From a gamma proteobacterium symbiont of Ctena orbiculata (GTDB lineage: Bacteria > Pseudomonadota > Gammaproteobacteria > Chromatiales > Chromatiaceae): a DNA stretch of 64,000 bases. The DNA lies in the NCBI GenBank assembly GCA_003058525.1, contig QBVD01000042.1, positions 62,001 through 126,000 of the forward strand, in the 5' to 3' direction. A program made the translations under genes and the position numbers. A model generated the notes under the pieces. It made no database searches and was not told where the DNA came from. It worked only from the letters and a program-made list of their open reading frames with translations. Shown one piece after another: positions 1-9,623 of the stretch. Position 1 is the stretch's first letter. The number at the start of each line of letters is the position of its first letter.

Positions 1-2106
1 ATGTTCGATATCCTGTTTCCCACTCATCAGCACACTTTCAGTTATCTCTAGTACCAGTGAATCCATCTTCAATCCACTGCGCTCCAGGAGATCCTTTATG
101 TAATCGACCAACATGGGATCACGGAACTGACTGGGTGATAGATTGATGGCGATCTTAAATTCATGATTGAGCATTTGTTGCCAATGCAGTGCATTTCCGA
201 CAGCCTGCTGCAGTACATATCGACCTATGTCCAGAATCATACCGGTTTGTTCTGCGATCGGTATGAATTCTTCGGGGGAGGTCATCTCCAAGGTGGGATT
301 ATTCCAGCGTAACAGGGCTTCGGCAGCGACTATCCGATTGCTCTGCAATTCGATAACCGGTTGATAGACCACCGAGAACTCCTGCCGTTCCAGGGCACCG
401 TGCAACTGTTCTTCGACTTCCAGCATACGCGAAACATTCAGGTTCATTTCGGTGGTAAAAAAATTGAAGGTATTCCGACCCTGCTCCTTGGAGTGATACA
501 TCGCGGTATCGGCATTACGCAGCAGTTCCGTCGGTGTTACGCCGTCGCTGGGATAGACTGCAATACCGATACTGGTGGTCACCACCAGTTCCCGTTCATC
601 CAGGCTGAACGGGTATCGAAACTGCAAAATCAGATTGCGCGCCACCTTCCTGGCGTCGGCCAGTTCCGCCAGATTGCGCAGCAACACGACGAATTCGTCT
701 CCACCCAGGCGGCAGACACTGTCACCATCACGCACTGCAGTCTTCAGGCGTTCGGCAGCCTGCACCAGCAGGCGATCACCGGTTTCGTGTCCCAGAGTAT
801 CGTTGACCCGCTTGAATCCGTCGAGGTCGAGGAAAAGGATGGCAACCTTGCTTTCGTCTCTCGACGCCTCTTTAAGCAACTGGGACAAGCGATCCATCGC
901 GAGAAAACGATTTGGCAGGCCTGTCAGTCCATCGAAATGCGCCTGCTTCAAAATACGGGCTTCCTGACGCTTCTTTTCTGAGATATCGACATGAGTTCCG
1001 ACAATACGGTTCGCGTTTCCCTGTGCATCACGGACCAGAAAGGCACGGGATAGGATATCCACCCAGTGACCGTCCTTGTGACACATCTTGAACTCGATGT
1101 GATAATTCTCGCGTTTACCTTTTATATAGTCTGATAACATCTCCAAGGAACGCTCGCGGTCTCTATCCTCGACTAGATCTTCCCAGGTAGATATTTTGTT
1201 GGGCAATTCATGGTCTTCATAGCCCAGCATGCTCTTCCAGCGAGGTGAATAGTAGATTTCGTTGGTCTGGAGGTTCCAGTCATAAACCCCATCGTTGGCG
1301 CCGTGCATTGCCAATTCGAAACGTTCCTCACTCTTGCGTAGAGCGGATTCTGCAAGCTTCCTGACACCGATTTCCTTACTCAGCTCGCGGTTTTTGTCTT
1401 CTAATTCCAGGGTACGCTTTTGAATGACGTTTTCGCGACTCTCTATTTCATCTTCAAGATTTTGTATCAGTTGATTGTTCTGCAACTGCAGCCTGATGTT
1501 TTCCAACAGGTTGCGATTTACATTGCGGGTAAACAATGTGGTCATGACCAGATAGACCAGCGTCGCAACAGCCAGCGCATTGTGTCCCGCATCCCCGTAG
1601 GCGAACAGGGTGACGATGAGTGTCAGCACCTGCGGGTAGACATAGACCACGAAGGCCGGTAGGTATACCGATAAGATAACGACAGCGGAAGCAACGATGC
1701 CGAACAGCAGCATACTCAAGCCAATTGCGATTGTCAGATTGTTTGCAAGAATGATATAGGGAACGATCAGACTCCAAGCGGTACCCACCAGCAGGCAGCC
1801 GACCAGATAGGCCCGCAGCCATTGCCCGGTCGTCCTTTTATGCGGATTGCGTTTGTGCATCAGCCAAAGAACAAGGCGGAAGGTGGCTGTGGCAAACAGG
1901 GCCAGAACCCATATTTCGACAATCGCCGATTCAATACGGGACTTCAATATGAAATAAAAGAGTAACGCGACTGAATAGACCGTTACATTGGATATCGGGG
2001 CCTGCTGAAACAGAAGCCGTGTTTGCTCTTCGGCAATCAACACTTTGACTGTCCCTTGCTGCCCGCTTTCACTGTTCGATATGGTCGTTTTGGCCAAGGT
2101 AGTCAC
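1..2106 (-). CDS. Membrane PAS-GGDEF-EAL cyclic-di-GMP protein (C-terminus cut by window edge)
   Basis: The reading frame is open from a GTG at 2106 (AAGG about 10 nt upstream, in-frame TAA just before it) to the window edge, so about 702 residues are visible and the end of the EAL domain is missing. In order: about five hydrophobic segments (residues 30-200), a coiled linker, a PAS domain from about residue 255, a GGDEF domain with intact GGDEF near residue 470, and an EAL domain with EALLRW near 593. An RxxD inhibitory site (RDGD) lies five residues before the GGDEF core, so product inhibition of a working diguanylate cyclase is plausible. The EAL side keeps the EITES motif at the edge. It probably makes and/or degrades c-di-GMP in response to a membrane or PAS-bound signal. 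An alternative start is TTG at 2097. Confidence 0.85.
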   Translation of the reverse strand, partial: MTTLAKTTISNSESGQQGTVKVLIAEEQTRLLFQQAPISNVTVYSVALLFYFILKSRIESAIVEIWVLALFATATFRLVLWLMHKRNPHKRTTGQWLRAYLVGCLLVGTAWSLIVPYIILANNLTIAIGLSMLLFGIVASAVVILSVYLPAFVVYVYPQVLTLIVTLFAYGDAGHNALAVATLVYLVMTTLFTRNVNRNLLENIRLQLQNNQLIQNLEDEIESRENVIQKRTLELEDKNRELSKEIGVRKLAESALRKSEERFELAMHGANDGVYDWNLQTNEIYYSPRWKSMLGYEDHELPNKISTWEDLVEDRDRERSLEMLSDYIKGKRENYHIEFKMCHKDGHWVDILSRAFLVRDAQGNANRIVGTHVDISEKKRQEARILKQAHFDGLTGLPNRFLAMDRLSQLLKEASRDESKVAILFLDLDGFKRVNDTLGHETGDRLLVQAAERLKTAVRDGDSVCRLGGDEFVVLLRNLAELADARKVARNLILQFRYPFSLDERELVVTTSIGIAVYPSDGVTPTELLRNADTAMYHSKEQGRNTFNFFTTEMNLNVSRMLEVEEQLHGALERQEFSVVYQPVIELQSNRIVAAEALLRWNNPTLEMTSPEEFIPIAEQTGMILDIGRYVLQQAVGNALHWQQMLNHEFKIAINLSPSQFRDPMLVDYIKDLLERSGLKMDSLVLEITESVLMSGKQDIEH

Positions 2107-2719
2107 CCATTGTATACCTTAAATGGTAGCGGCATAAATATCGTCGACTTTATGCATCTAACATCTGGATGTACGAGTTTACATTTCCCTGAGTAATTGC
2201 ATTGATCTAGCTCAAACGGGAATCGGTTTATTCTCGTAACATACAGGCCGCCATGGATATGTGTCAGTGCTGCTATATGCGTATCAGTGGATCCATGCAA
2301 CAAGTCCGTAGCGCAAGGACAACGCGGGCAAAACGAAATAATTTCAGGTTATTTTGATTGGTGGCAGATACCACATTGGTTAATGAAGACAACTGCCACC
2401 CGGAACTCCCCTCACGCTTAGTATAGCACCACAACTGGTTGGCTGGATTTGTACAAAGCGCTATTCCCATTTGAAATAATTGATATGAATTCAAGCGGAA
2501 GGAGCTTCCTGCCAAATGACATAAATCCCTATGAATTTATAAAGATTTCAGAGACACTTCTAATTGGTAAGCCGTCAGGTGGACGCTGTTCTTGAATTAT
2601 GTTCTGTAATAAATATGGCATGGAACAACAAAAAGATGCCTGAGCCCACCATTCCCTCACTGAGGATCTAATCCCATTTGCGTTAATTAGTGTTCATTTG
2701 CGGACTGACAAATGCCTGG
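2107..2719. other. 613-bp stretch without a supported gene
   Basis: The short open frames here (for example minus strand 2273-2515) have no recognisable protein character or ribosome site. The one structure seen is a spaced inverted repeat, GGTGGCAG at 2360-2367 and CTGCCACC at 2393-2400, which may be a weak hairpin. The stretch must hold the promoter of the PAS-GGDEF-EAL gene. Confidence 0.4.
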
Positions 2720-3256
2720 CTAAACCGCCAATACCAACTCGGCAATGTCACCCAACGCCTCCCGTATCTCATTGATGGAGGGCGGTTCCGAACGCGACAA
2801 ATCGTCAAAGGCGCCTCGGCAGGTCATGCGCATGACATCGGGTTGTTTCTCTGAGCTGAGCCAGAGGTGGTAACCGTGTGTCACCATGGGCGAACCCGGA
2901 TCGCCAATTTCGACGTTGATATATCCCGACCGATGGTTGTATTGCCGCACAACCTCAGTCATCAAGCGCTGTACCTTTTTTATGATGAAGGTATCCGGTT
3001 CTATCCGCTGTGCCTTGTCGCTCAGGTTCTCAACTTCGAAATTGCAATTGGCGCGGTAACGATTAAAATCGCCAAGCGTTGTCGTCCTACCCCTCTGCAG
3101 GAAGGTGCGTGTGGTACCCGGCTCGATCGCTACCTCTTGCATCAGTACCAGTTTGCTGCCGACCGGCGGCAAGTTGTAGGGGTAAGCCAGGTTGTCACTG
3201 ACCATGTAGGATTGGCTGCATGCCGACAGCAGCAAAAGAAGTACTATCCATCGCAT
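2720..3256 (-). CDS. Predicted outer-membrane or periplasmic lipoprotein of unknown function
   Basis: A 178-residue protein beginning with a short lipoprotein signal: MRW, a run of leucines, then LSAC, with the lipidated Cys at residue 13. The mature part is mixed alpha/beta in character with no domain I recognise. It would be lipidated by Lgt, cut by LspA and anchored facing the periplasm. It lies 47 bp downstream of the RNB ribonuclease on the same strand and may be co-transcribed with it, though the two need not share a function. Confidence 0.7.
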   Translation of the reverse strand: MRWIVLLLLLSACSQSYMVSDNLAYPYNLPPVGSKLVLMQEVAIEPGTTRTFLQRGRTTTLGDFNRYRANCNFEVENLSDKAQRIEPDTFIIKKVQRLMTEVVRQYNHRSGYINVEIGDPGSPMVTHGYHLWLSSEKQPDVMRMTCRGAFDDLSRSEPPSINEIREALGDIAELVLAV

Positions 3257-3303
3257 AGCTATCCACCTCAGTTGAACAGGCTATTGAAAAGGCCGGCGTT
3301 CTG

Positions 3304-5115
3304 TCAGACCACCCGGAAATAGCAACTGAGATCGGGGATGTCGATCTCGCGGGGTTTGAGCCTGATGCGATCGTTCAATCCTGCTTCGCCGCGGATGCGT
3401 ACCCTGGCCTCCATGGCAATGGACGGCAGCAGCACGGTGGCACGCTCTCCTTCCTTGGCCACGATCACCGCCTCGCCCTGCCATCCGGGATTATCGCGCA
3501 GATAGATCAGACGCCAGTGATCGTTTGACACCCGCTCGGTCTTGCGGTTCGCCATGCTGCCCAGCTCGGACTGGGCGATACGCTCGGAGATTGCATGGAT
3601 ATCGAGTACCGTCCCGCCCTTGAGGTGGGCGCGCAACTGCTGGTGGGCCAACAGATCGGAGTAGCGCCGTAAGGGACTGGTGGCGCGTGTATAGACTGCC
3701 AGCCCCAAGCCGGCATGGGGTTCCGCCTGGGTCTTGATCCGGGTTGGTTTGAAGTAACGGCGATAGGCATACATGCCTGCCAGATCTTCCGGTTGTTCAA
3801 GCTGATCCGGTGGCGCCTGGGTGGCGAATGGCACGGATATCTCTCGGGATTGGCAGAAACCGGCGACCCCCTCCCCTGCCATCAGCATCAGATCGGTGAT
3901 CATCTCCCGGCTCTGCAACCGGGGCAGTGGTTGGATCTCCACCTTATCCTCTCTCGCCTTGATCTTCACCTCCGGCAGTTGAATCGTCGCAGCACCCGCC
4001 TGCTGGCGCCTTTGCCGATAACGCTGACTCAACGCCAACAATGCGGCAAAGGGTTCTTCCTGCAAGCGTTGGTCCGCAGCTGCGTAACTGATACGCTCGA
4101 CCCTGACCCAACTCGGATGGATCTCCAGATCCTCCACCTCGCCCGTAACCGAGAGGGTAAAACCGATCGACAGGGCGGGCGATTTCTCCTGCAGGCCTAG
4201 GCCCAGCCGGTCGGTTACCTGGGGTGGCAACATGGGGATCACCCGGTCCGGAAGATAGAGGTTGGCTCCCCGGGCACGGGCGTCCAGATCCATTTCGCTG
4301 TCGGGTGCGACCAGGGCGGCGACGTCTGCCACATGGACCCAGATCCGCTCCCCATCCAGGCTGACGGCATCATCCGGGTCCTGATTGTCTTCGTCATCGA
4401 TGGCATAGGCGGGGAGCCGCGTCAGATCGAGACGCTCCTCCTCCGGCAAGGGTGGGACTGCATAATCGGGAATGGTCTCGTCTATGCCCATGCGACGCGG
4501 GTAGGGACTTTCATTAGCTGGCCAGTAACCGGTCTTGATCAGCAAGCGGTGCGCGTTGACCGGCGTCTCCTGGATCTCCAGGGCCTGCAGGATACGGCTG
4601 TTCTCCCGCTTCTCCAGGGCCAGCGCCTCGACCTCGCCCAGGGTCTTGCGGTCCTCTTCGATGATCGTACCCGACCGCACGCGTTGCATGAAGCCCTCCC
4701 AGGCCTCCGCCTCGGCAGCCTTTTTGTTGCGCTCGGCAATCTTGGTCTCGACCGCGTCGGCTGAACGGGGGTGGATCGACGCCGGGCTCCCCTCGAAGTA
4801 GATCCCCTCTGCCACCAGTTGCCAGCTGGCCCAGGCCATGGCGGGCGTGTAGTCGCCGAACACCAACTCACTCAGTTCTTTGATATCGGTCTCCGCGCCC
4901 TCCAGTAATTCCCAATTCTCCTCCACCTCACCGTTTTGCGGTGTCAAGTGTTTGAGGTCGTTCAAGGGGCCGGGGTGCAGCAGAACTACATCTTTATCCC
5001 TGACCCGCTTGCTCTTACCCCCCTCCAGTTCAATCGTGATCTTATCCGTGACCTCGATGACCCGGGCCGGCCGAATCTTGTATAGAACCAGTGCGCCTGT
5101 CGTCAATCTACTCAT
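3304..5115 (-). CDS. RNB-domain exoribonuclease (RNase II family)
   Basis: A 603-residue 3'-to-5' exoribonuclease. The catalytic RNB segment starts near residue 238 with IDDEDNQDPDDA, matching the Asp cluster that binds magnesium in RNase II/R. The YTRATSPLRRYSDLLAHQQL segment near residue 475 is the second family hallmark. The N-terminus is a short beta-barrel region and the C-terminus a degenerate S1-like barrel, so it is smaller than RNase R (about 800) and close to RNase II (about 640). The ATG at 5115 is preferred over the TTG one codon upstream because GGAAAG precedes it. It is divergent from the YgfZ gene. A specific name (rnb) is not assigned because the N-terminal part is atypical. 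Confidence 0.85.
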   Translation of the reverse strand: MSRLTTGALVLYKIRPARVIEVTDKITIELEGGKSKRVRDKDVVLLHPGPLNDLKHLTPQNGEVEENWELLEGAETDIKELSELVFGDYTPAMAWASWQLVAEGIYFEGSPASIHPRSADAVETKIAERNKKAAEAEAWEGFMQRVRSGTIIEEDRKTLGEVEALALEKRENSRILQALEIQETPVNAHRLLIKTGYWPANESPYPRRMGIDETIPDYAVPPLPEEERLDLTRLPAYAIDDEDNQDPDDAVSLDGERIWVHVADVAALVAPDSEMDLDARARGANLYLPDRVIPMLPPQVTDRLGLGLQEKSPALSIGFTLSVTGEVEDLEIHPSWVRVERISYAAADQRLQEEPFAALLALSQRYRQRRQQAGAATIQLPEVKIKAREDKVEIQPLPRLQSREMITDLMLMAGEGVAGFCQSREISVPFATQAPPDQLEQPEDLAGMYAYRRYFKPTRIKTQAEPHAGLGLAVYTRATSPLRRYSDLLAHQQLRAHLKGGTVLDIHAISERIAQSELGSMANRKTERVSNDHWRLIYLRDNPGWQGEAVIVAKEGERATVLLPSIAMEARVRIRGEAGLNDRIRLKPREIDIPDLSCYFRVV

Positions 5116-5228
5116 CAAAGCTTTCCAAAAAAATAGTTAATTCCCGATTTACACAGGGAGTTTCGTCACCAGCGGGATCGGGTATGATACGCACTGTTGT
5201 ATGTCAAACCCAGGAGCCGCTTCCAGCC

Positions 5229-6224
5229 ATGAATAGAGAATGGTCTGAATTCCTTGCCACCCGAAGCACACCCGGCAGCGATGGTGCCGACATCAACTGT
5301 GCCCTGAACGATCTCTCCCACTACGGCCTTATCCGGGTCGAGGGTGAAGATGCAGAGCAGTTCCTTCAGGGCCAGATGACCAACGACATGCGCGAGGTCA
5401 CTGAGACTCACAGCAACCTGGCAGGTTGGTGTAACGCCAAGGGCCGCATGATAGCCAGCTTTCGCTGCTTTCGCCAAGGCGGGAGTTTCTATCTGCAGAC
5501 CCCGGCCGATGCCATCCCCGCACTACTGCCACGACTCTCCATGTATGTGCTGCGATCCAAGGTCGAGATCAGCGATGTCAGTGACGAATGGGTACGGATC
5601 GGTCTGACCGGTGACTGCGCCGAGGCCCTGCTGCAACCCTTTTTCAACGAGCTGCCCGAACACGTCAATGGTGTGGAACAGCAGGACGGGATGATCCTGA
5701 TACGCCTGCCGGGTACCACACCCCGCTTCGAAGTCATCGGGCCAAGCCCACAGGTAAAGGAGATCTGGCAGACCGCTGAAGGCCAGGCACAGCCTGCAAC
5801 GAGAGGACTTTGGTCGCTGTATGAGATTCGTGCGGGCATCCCGACCCTCTACCCTCAAACCCGGGAGTCTTTCGTGCCGCAAATGGCCAATATGCAGTTG
5901 ATCGACGGGGTCAGTTTCACCAAGGGATGCTACACCGGTCAAGAGGTGGTGGCGCGGATGCAATACCTGGGCAAACTGAAACGCCGGATGTATCTGGCCC
6001 ATGTGGTTACACAGACCCCACCGCAACCTGGCGATGAGCTGTTTGCGGAAGAAAGCACATCGGGGCAGGGTGCGGGCAAGGTCGTGGATGCGCAGGCCAG
6101 CGGCGAAGGTTACGACCTTCTGGCTGTCATCGAAATCGCCAGCGCCGAGGAAAACCAGGTCAGGTTGGGTGAGAGCGGTCCCAGGCTGGAGATCCTCAAC
6201 CTCCCTTACAGCTATTCTGAATAG
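5229..6224 (+). CDS. ygfZ: YgfZ/CAF17 folate-binding protein for Fe-S cluster repair
   Basis: A 331-residue member of the YgfZ/GcvT-like family. These proteins bind tetrahydrofolate and support maturation or repair of certain Fe-S enzymes such as MiaB. The signature KGCYTGQEVVAR lies near residues 232-243, including the conserved Cys used by the family. The LIRVEGEDAEQFLQGQMTND segment at the N-terminus is also typical. ATG 5229 is chosen because the homology begins right after it and GGAG lies 12 nt upstream; the open frame itself extends further up. Divergent from the RNB gene with a gap of about 110 bp. Confidence 0.88.
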   Translation: MNREWSEFLATRSTPGSDGADINCALNDLSHYGLIRVEGEDAEQFLQGQMTNDMREVTETHSNLAGWCNAKGRMIASFRCFRQGGSFYLQTPADAIPALLPRLSMYVLRSKVEISDVSDEWVRIGLTGDCAEALLQPFFNELPEHVNGVEQQDGMILIRLPGTTPRFEVIGPSPQVKEIWQTAEGQAQPATRGLWSLYEIRAGIPTLYPQTRESFVPQMANMQLIDGVSFTKGCYTGQEVVARMQYLGKLKRRMYLAHVVTQTPPQPGDELFAEESTSGQGAGKVVDAQASGEGYDLLAVIEIASAEENQVRLGESGPRLEILNLPYSYSE

Positions 6225-6311
6225 TAGGCTTCACCCATCGCAACCATTCAGAATAACCCGGACTGACCGTTAACAAGGACGATAATCAATCGTTGGAAAC
6301 CCAGGTAAAAA

Positions 6312-7151
6312 ATGATCGACGAAAACCAGTTTCTGCAAAAGCTCAACGACGCCATCGACCATAACCGCATCACTCTTCCCACACTGCCGGAAGTGGCGCT
6401 GAAAGTCAGGGATGCAGTGGAGAGAGAGCAGAGTTCGGCCAACCAGATTGCCGATATCATCGCCTCTGACGCGGCCCTCTCGGCCCGGCTTCTGCAAGTC
6501 GCCAACAGCCCCCTTTACCGTGGCCGGGTAACCATCGACAATCTGCAGATGGCGGTTGCGAGGCTGGGGGTGCGCCTGGTACGCAGCCTGGTGATCAGCC
6601 TCATCATGCAGCAGATTTTCCAGGCCACCAGCGATCTGCTGGACGCCAAATTCAGACAGATCTGGGAAGAGAGTGTGGAGATTGCCGCGCTCAGCCGTGT
6701 CCTTGCCGCCAATACGGACCACCTGGACAAGGAGCAGGCGATGCTGGCGGGCCTGATCCACAACATCGGCGCCCTGCCGATTCTCGCCTTTGCGGAGAGC
6801 CATGATGAGCTGCTTGAGGATGCCGAAGAACTGGATCGGATTATCGATGCCCTGAGCCCCCGGATCGGTCAACGCATACTCGAAATGTGGGACTTCTCCG
6901 AATCCCTGATCCGGGTACCGGCGAACTTTCTCAATCTCGATTACACCAGCGAAGGGGAAATGGACTATGTGGATATCGTGCTGGTGGCGCGGCTCGAATC
7001 GCAGATGAACGACAACGGCTCCATTGACGCAACGACTCTGTCGCAGATCCCGGCCTTCGTAAAGGTCGGTCTGGAACCCGAGGTCAATATCATCGAAATC
7101 GAGGGCGTTGCAGACGATATCCAGAATATCGAGGTCATGTTCATATCGTAA
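6312..7151 (+). CDS. HDOD-domain signalling protein
   Basis: A 279-residue protein that is nearly all HDOD domain. The N-terminal LPTLPEVALKVRDAV and the SDAALSARLLQVANSPLY segment (about residues 20-70) are family hallmarks. HDOD proteins are HD-fold relatives, usually without phosphodiesterase residues, that act as adaptors in c-di-GMP, motility or stress pathways. AGG sits 7 nt before the ATG. It stands just before the ABC exporter genes in the same direction (25-bp gap), which may be only positional. Confidence 0.85.
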   Translation: MIDENQFLQKLNDAIDHNRITLPTLPEVALKVRDAVEREQSSANQIADIIASDAALSARLLQVANSPLYRGRVTIDNLQMAVARLGVRLVRSLVISLIMQQIFQATSDLLDAKFRQIWEESVEIAALSRVLAANTDHLDKEQAMLAGLIHNIGALPILAFAESHDELLEDAEELDRIIDALSPRIGQRILEMWDFSESLIRVPANFLNLDYTSEGEMDYVDIVLVARLESQMNDNGSIDATTLSQIPAFVKVGLEPEVNIIEIEGVADDIQNIEVMFIS

Positions 7152-7175
7152 CCTCACACCCCACAGGGTCCAAAC

Positions 7176-8054
7176 ATGATTGAGGCGGAAAACCTCTGCA
7201 AGCACTATGCGGGTATCAAAGCGGTGGACGGGGTCAGCTTCTCGATCCCCCGCGGTGTCTGCTTCGGTCTGCTTGGCCCCAATGGTGCGGGCAAGACCAC
7301 CACCGTGGAGATGCTCGAGGGGATCAAGACCCCAACATCGGGCCAGATACGATACAAGGGCGAGCCCCTGGGCAAACGTTTCCGTAACGAGGCGGGGATC
7401 ATGTTTCAGCACACCGCCCTACAGGAGTATATCCGTGTGGACGAGGTGCTGAAGATGTTTCAGCAGTTCTATACCAAGACTCGCCCTATCGATGAGTTGG
7501 TGGAGATCTGCGCCCTGGAAGAGTTCCTGTCGCGGGATACGCGCAAACTCTCAGGTGGTCAGAAGCAGCGGCTGCTGTTGGCCATCGCGCTGATAAACGA
7601 TCCGGAAGTAGTATTCCTCGACGAACCCACCACCGGTCTCGATCCGCAGTCGCGGCGCAATCTCTGGCATCAGGTTCGCCGCATCAAGGCGGAAAACAAA
7701 ACCCTGGTGCTGACCACACACTATATGGAAGAGGCGTTTGAACTCTGTGATGAGATCATCATCATGGATCACGGTACGATCATCGCCCAAGGCATTCCGA
7801 AAACCCTGCTGGCCAACCACTTCGACAAATCGGTGATCACCCTGCCACTCTCCGCCCTGCCCGAGGATTTTCAAGCCGATGAATTCTCCACACTCCACCC
7901 CCAGGATGGGCAGATGGAGATCCTCTCTAAGGATGTGGATACCACCATACACCACTTGGCAGCCCAGAAGATCTCTTTGCAGCAGTTACAGGTGCGTTCG
8001 CCGACCCTGGAAGATCTGTTCCTGGAACTGACCGGGCATCATCTGCGCACCTAG
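7176..8054 (+). CDS. ABC transporter ATP-binding protein (ABC-2/DrrA-like exporter)
   Basis: A 292-residue ATPase with Walker A GPNGAGKTT at residues 34-42, signature LSGGQKQR at about 125-132, Walker B VVFLDEPTTGLDP at about 145-157 and the switch His in TTHYMEEA. The C-terminal 70 residues form the extra domain seen in DrrA/NatA/CcmA-type exporters. It ends 13 bp before the ABC-2 permease gene, so the two form one exporter. The substrate cannot be read from the sequence; lipids, polysaccharide or small hydrophobic compounds are usual for this class. Confidence 0.92.
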   Translation: MIEAENLCKHYAGIKAVDGVSFSIPRGVCFGLLGPNGAGKTTTVEMLEGIKTPTSGQIRYKGEPLGKRFRNEAGIMFQHTALQEYIRVDEVLKMFQQFYTKTRPIDELVEICALEEFLSRDTRKLSGGQKQRLLLAIALINDPEVVFLDEPTTGLDPQSRRNLWHQVRRIKAENKTLVLTTHYMEEAFELCDEIIIMDHGTIIAQGIPKTLLANHFDKSVITLPLSALPEDFQADEFSTLHPQDGQMEILSKDVDTTIHHLAAQKISLQQLQVRSPTLEDLFLELTGHHLRT

Positions 8055-8067
8055 GATCGCTTTCACT

Positions 8068-9066
8068 ATGTCGCTTCGTCGCTTTCTGGCTGCCCTGCAA
8101 GCACGCAACCTGGAGTTCCTGCGAGACCACACCGCACTCGGCTGGAACCTGATCATGCCGGTATTGATCGTGATGGGTTTCGCCTTTGCATTCACCACCG
8201 GACAGGAGGAACTCTACAAGGTTGGACTGTATGGGGATCCTGAACAGAATCAGAGCGTGGATGATTTCCTGAAGACCCGGTATGTGGATTTCATCCCGGT
8301 GGATGACCTGAGCAGGATGATCGACAAGGTGGACAGGCACCAGATAGATCTGTTGCTGGACCTGCAAAACAACCGATATTGGGTCAACAGCACCTCGCCC
8401 AAGGGTTACCTGCTTGAGCAGCTGTTGTCGCCCTACGGGCTGCAGCGCGAGACGCTCAGCGGGTCGGAGATACGCTATGTGGATTGGGTCATTCCCGGTG
8501 TCCTGGGCATGAACATCATGTTCAGTGCCCTGTTCGGCGTAGGCTACGTCATTGTCAGGTATCGAAAAAATGGCGTCTTGAAACGGTTGCGGGCAACCCC
8601 GCTCAGTGCCTTCGAGTTTATATCGGCACAGATTGCATCGCGCCTGTTGATGATCGTAGCGGTCACTGTGCTGGTCTATGTGGGGACTGACCTGGTGGTG
8701 GATTTCCGCATGGTCGGTTCCTACTGGCTGCTCTTTCTGATCCTTATTCTCGGTGCGCTCAGCATGATCAGCGTCGGGCTGCTGGTGGCGGCCCGCATCA
8801 CCAGCGAAGAAGCGGCCAACGGGCTGCTGAATCTGATGAGCTGGCCCATGATGTTGCTGTCGGGGGTCTGGTTCTCGCTGGAAGGCTCACATCCATTTGT
8901 GCAGAACCTGGCACTGGCCCTGCCATTGACCCACATGGTGGATGCTGCCCGGGTGGTCATGATCGAGGGTGCAGGATTTATGGATGTGGCTTCCCAGCTG
9001 TTCATCCTCACGCTATTTACCTTATGCTTTGTCATCATAGGTTCAAAAACCTTTCGCTGGGAGTAG
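8068..9066 (+). CDS. ABC-2 type transporter permease
   Basis: A 332-residue membrane protein with the ABC-2 layout: one membrane segment near residues 28-45, a soluble extracytoplasmic loop of about 110 residues, then five membrane segments from about residue 140 to the C-terminus. LMSWPMMLLSGVWFSLEGSHPFVQ and the LPLTHMVDAARVVMIEG segment near the C-terminus are typical of DrrB/NatB-like exporters. It pairs with the ATPase immediately upstream. The guanine-deaminase-like gene starts 5 bp after its stop and uses a GGGAG inside the permease 3' end, implying translational coupling. Confidence 0.9.
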   Translation: MSLRRFLAALQARNLEFLRDHTALGWNLIMPVLIVMGFAFAFTTGQEELYKVGLYGDPEQNQSVDDFLKTRYVDFIPVDDLSRMIDKVDRHQIDLLLDLQNNRYWVNSTSPKGYLLEQLLSPYGLQRETLSGSEIRYVDWVIPGVLGMNIMFSALFGVGYVIVRYRKNGVLKRLRATPLSAFEFISAQIASRLLMIVAVTVLVYVGTDLVVDFRMVGSYWLLFLILILGALSMISVGLLVAARITSEEAANGLLNLMSWPMMLLSGVWFSLEGSHPFVQNLALALPLTHMVDAARVVMIEGAGFMDVASQLFILTLFTLCFVIIGSKTFRWE

Positions 9067-9071
9067 ACAGG

Positions 9072-9548
9072 ATGGATCATCAGGACGAGACATTCATGAC
9101 CGAGGCGCTGAAGCTTGCGCAACGGGGCATCGAGCAGGGCGATGGCGGTCCCTTCGGCGCGGTGGTGGTCATGGATGGCCGGATTATCGGGCATGGCTGG
9201 AATCAGGTAATCAAGCGCAACGATCCCACCGCACATGCGGAAATAGTGGCGATACGCGAGGCCTGCTCTCATGCTGCGAGCTATCACCTGCCCGGCAGTG
9301 TACTCTATGCCACCTGTGAACCCTGCCCGATGTGCCTGAGCGCCGCCTACTGGGCCCATATAGATCGTCTGGTCTATGCCGCTGAGGCGGATGACGCCGC
9401 TGCCATCGGTTTTAACGACAGTTTCATACAGGCTGAATTGCACAAGCCGAGGGATGGAAGAGCCATGGCCACCCAACAACTTCTCAGGGAACGCAGTCTC
9501 GCCCTGTTCAGGCAGTGGCAGACGAGTGACAAGCGTGTCGACTATTGA
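9072..9548 (+). CDS. Guanine-deaminase-like zinc nucleoside/base deaminase
   Basis: A 158-residue CMP/dCMP-deaminase-fold enzyme. The zinc site is complete: AHAEIVAIREA (His ligand plus catalytic Glu) and CEPCPMCLSAAYW (two Cys ligands). The C-terminal part with AAAIGFNDSFI and a Trp-ended tail resembles the short bacterial GuaD type, which converts guanine to xanthine, more than the tRNA deaminase TadA. That substrate is inferred. ATG 9072 is chosen because GGGAG lies about 9 nt upstream; the open frame extends further up inside the permease gene. Confidence 0.85.
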   Translation: MDHQDETFMTEALKLAQRGIEQGDGGPFGAVVVMDGRIIGHGWNQVIKRNDPTAHAEIVAIREACSHAASYHLPGSVLYATCEPCPMCLSAAYWAHIDRLVYAAEADDAAAIGFNDSFIQAELHKPRDGRAMATQQLLRERSLALFRQWQTSDKRVDY

Positions 9549-9623
9549 GCGGCTCCCCCTTATCGCCCCGATTTTGCAAGGCCAGGACTTGGATTAAAAC
9601 AACATAAAACAGTAACAGATACT

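Noticed and set aside
361-981. Plus-strand open frames over the first 2 kb
   Set aside because: They lie opposite the GGDEF and EAL domains of the minus-strand gene, whose motifs are intact; no protein character in the plus frames.
2273-2515. 80-residue minus-strand frame in the 2.1-2.7 kb gap
   Set aside because: No ribosome site, composition not protein-like, and no family feature.
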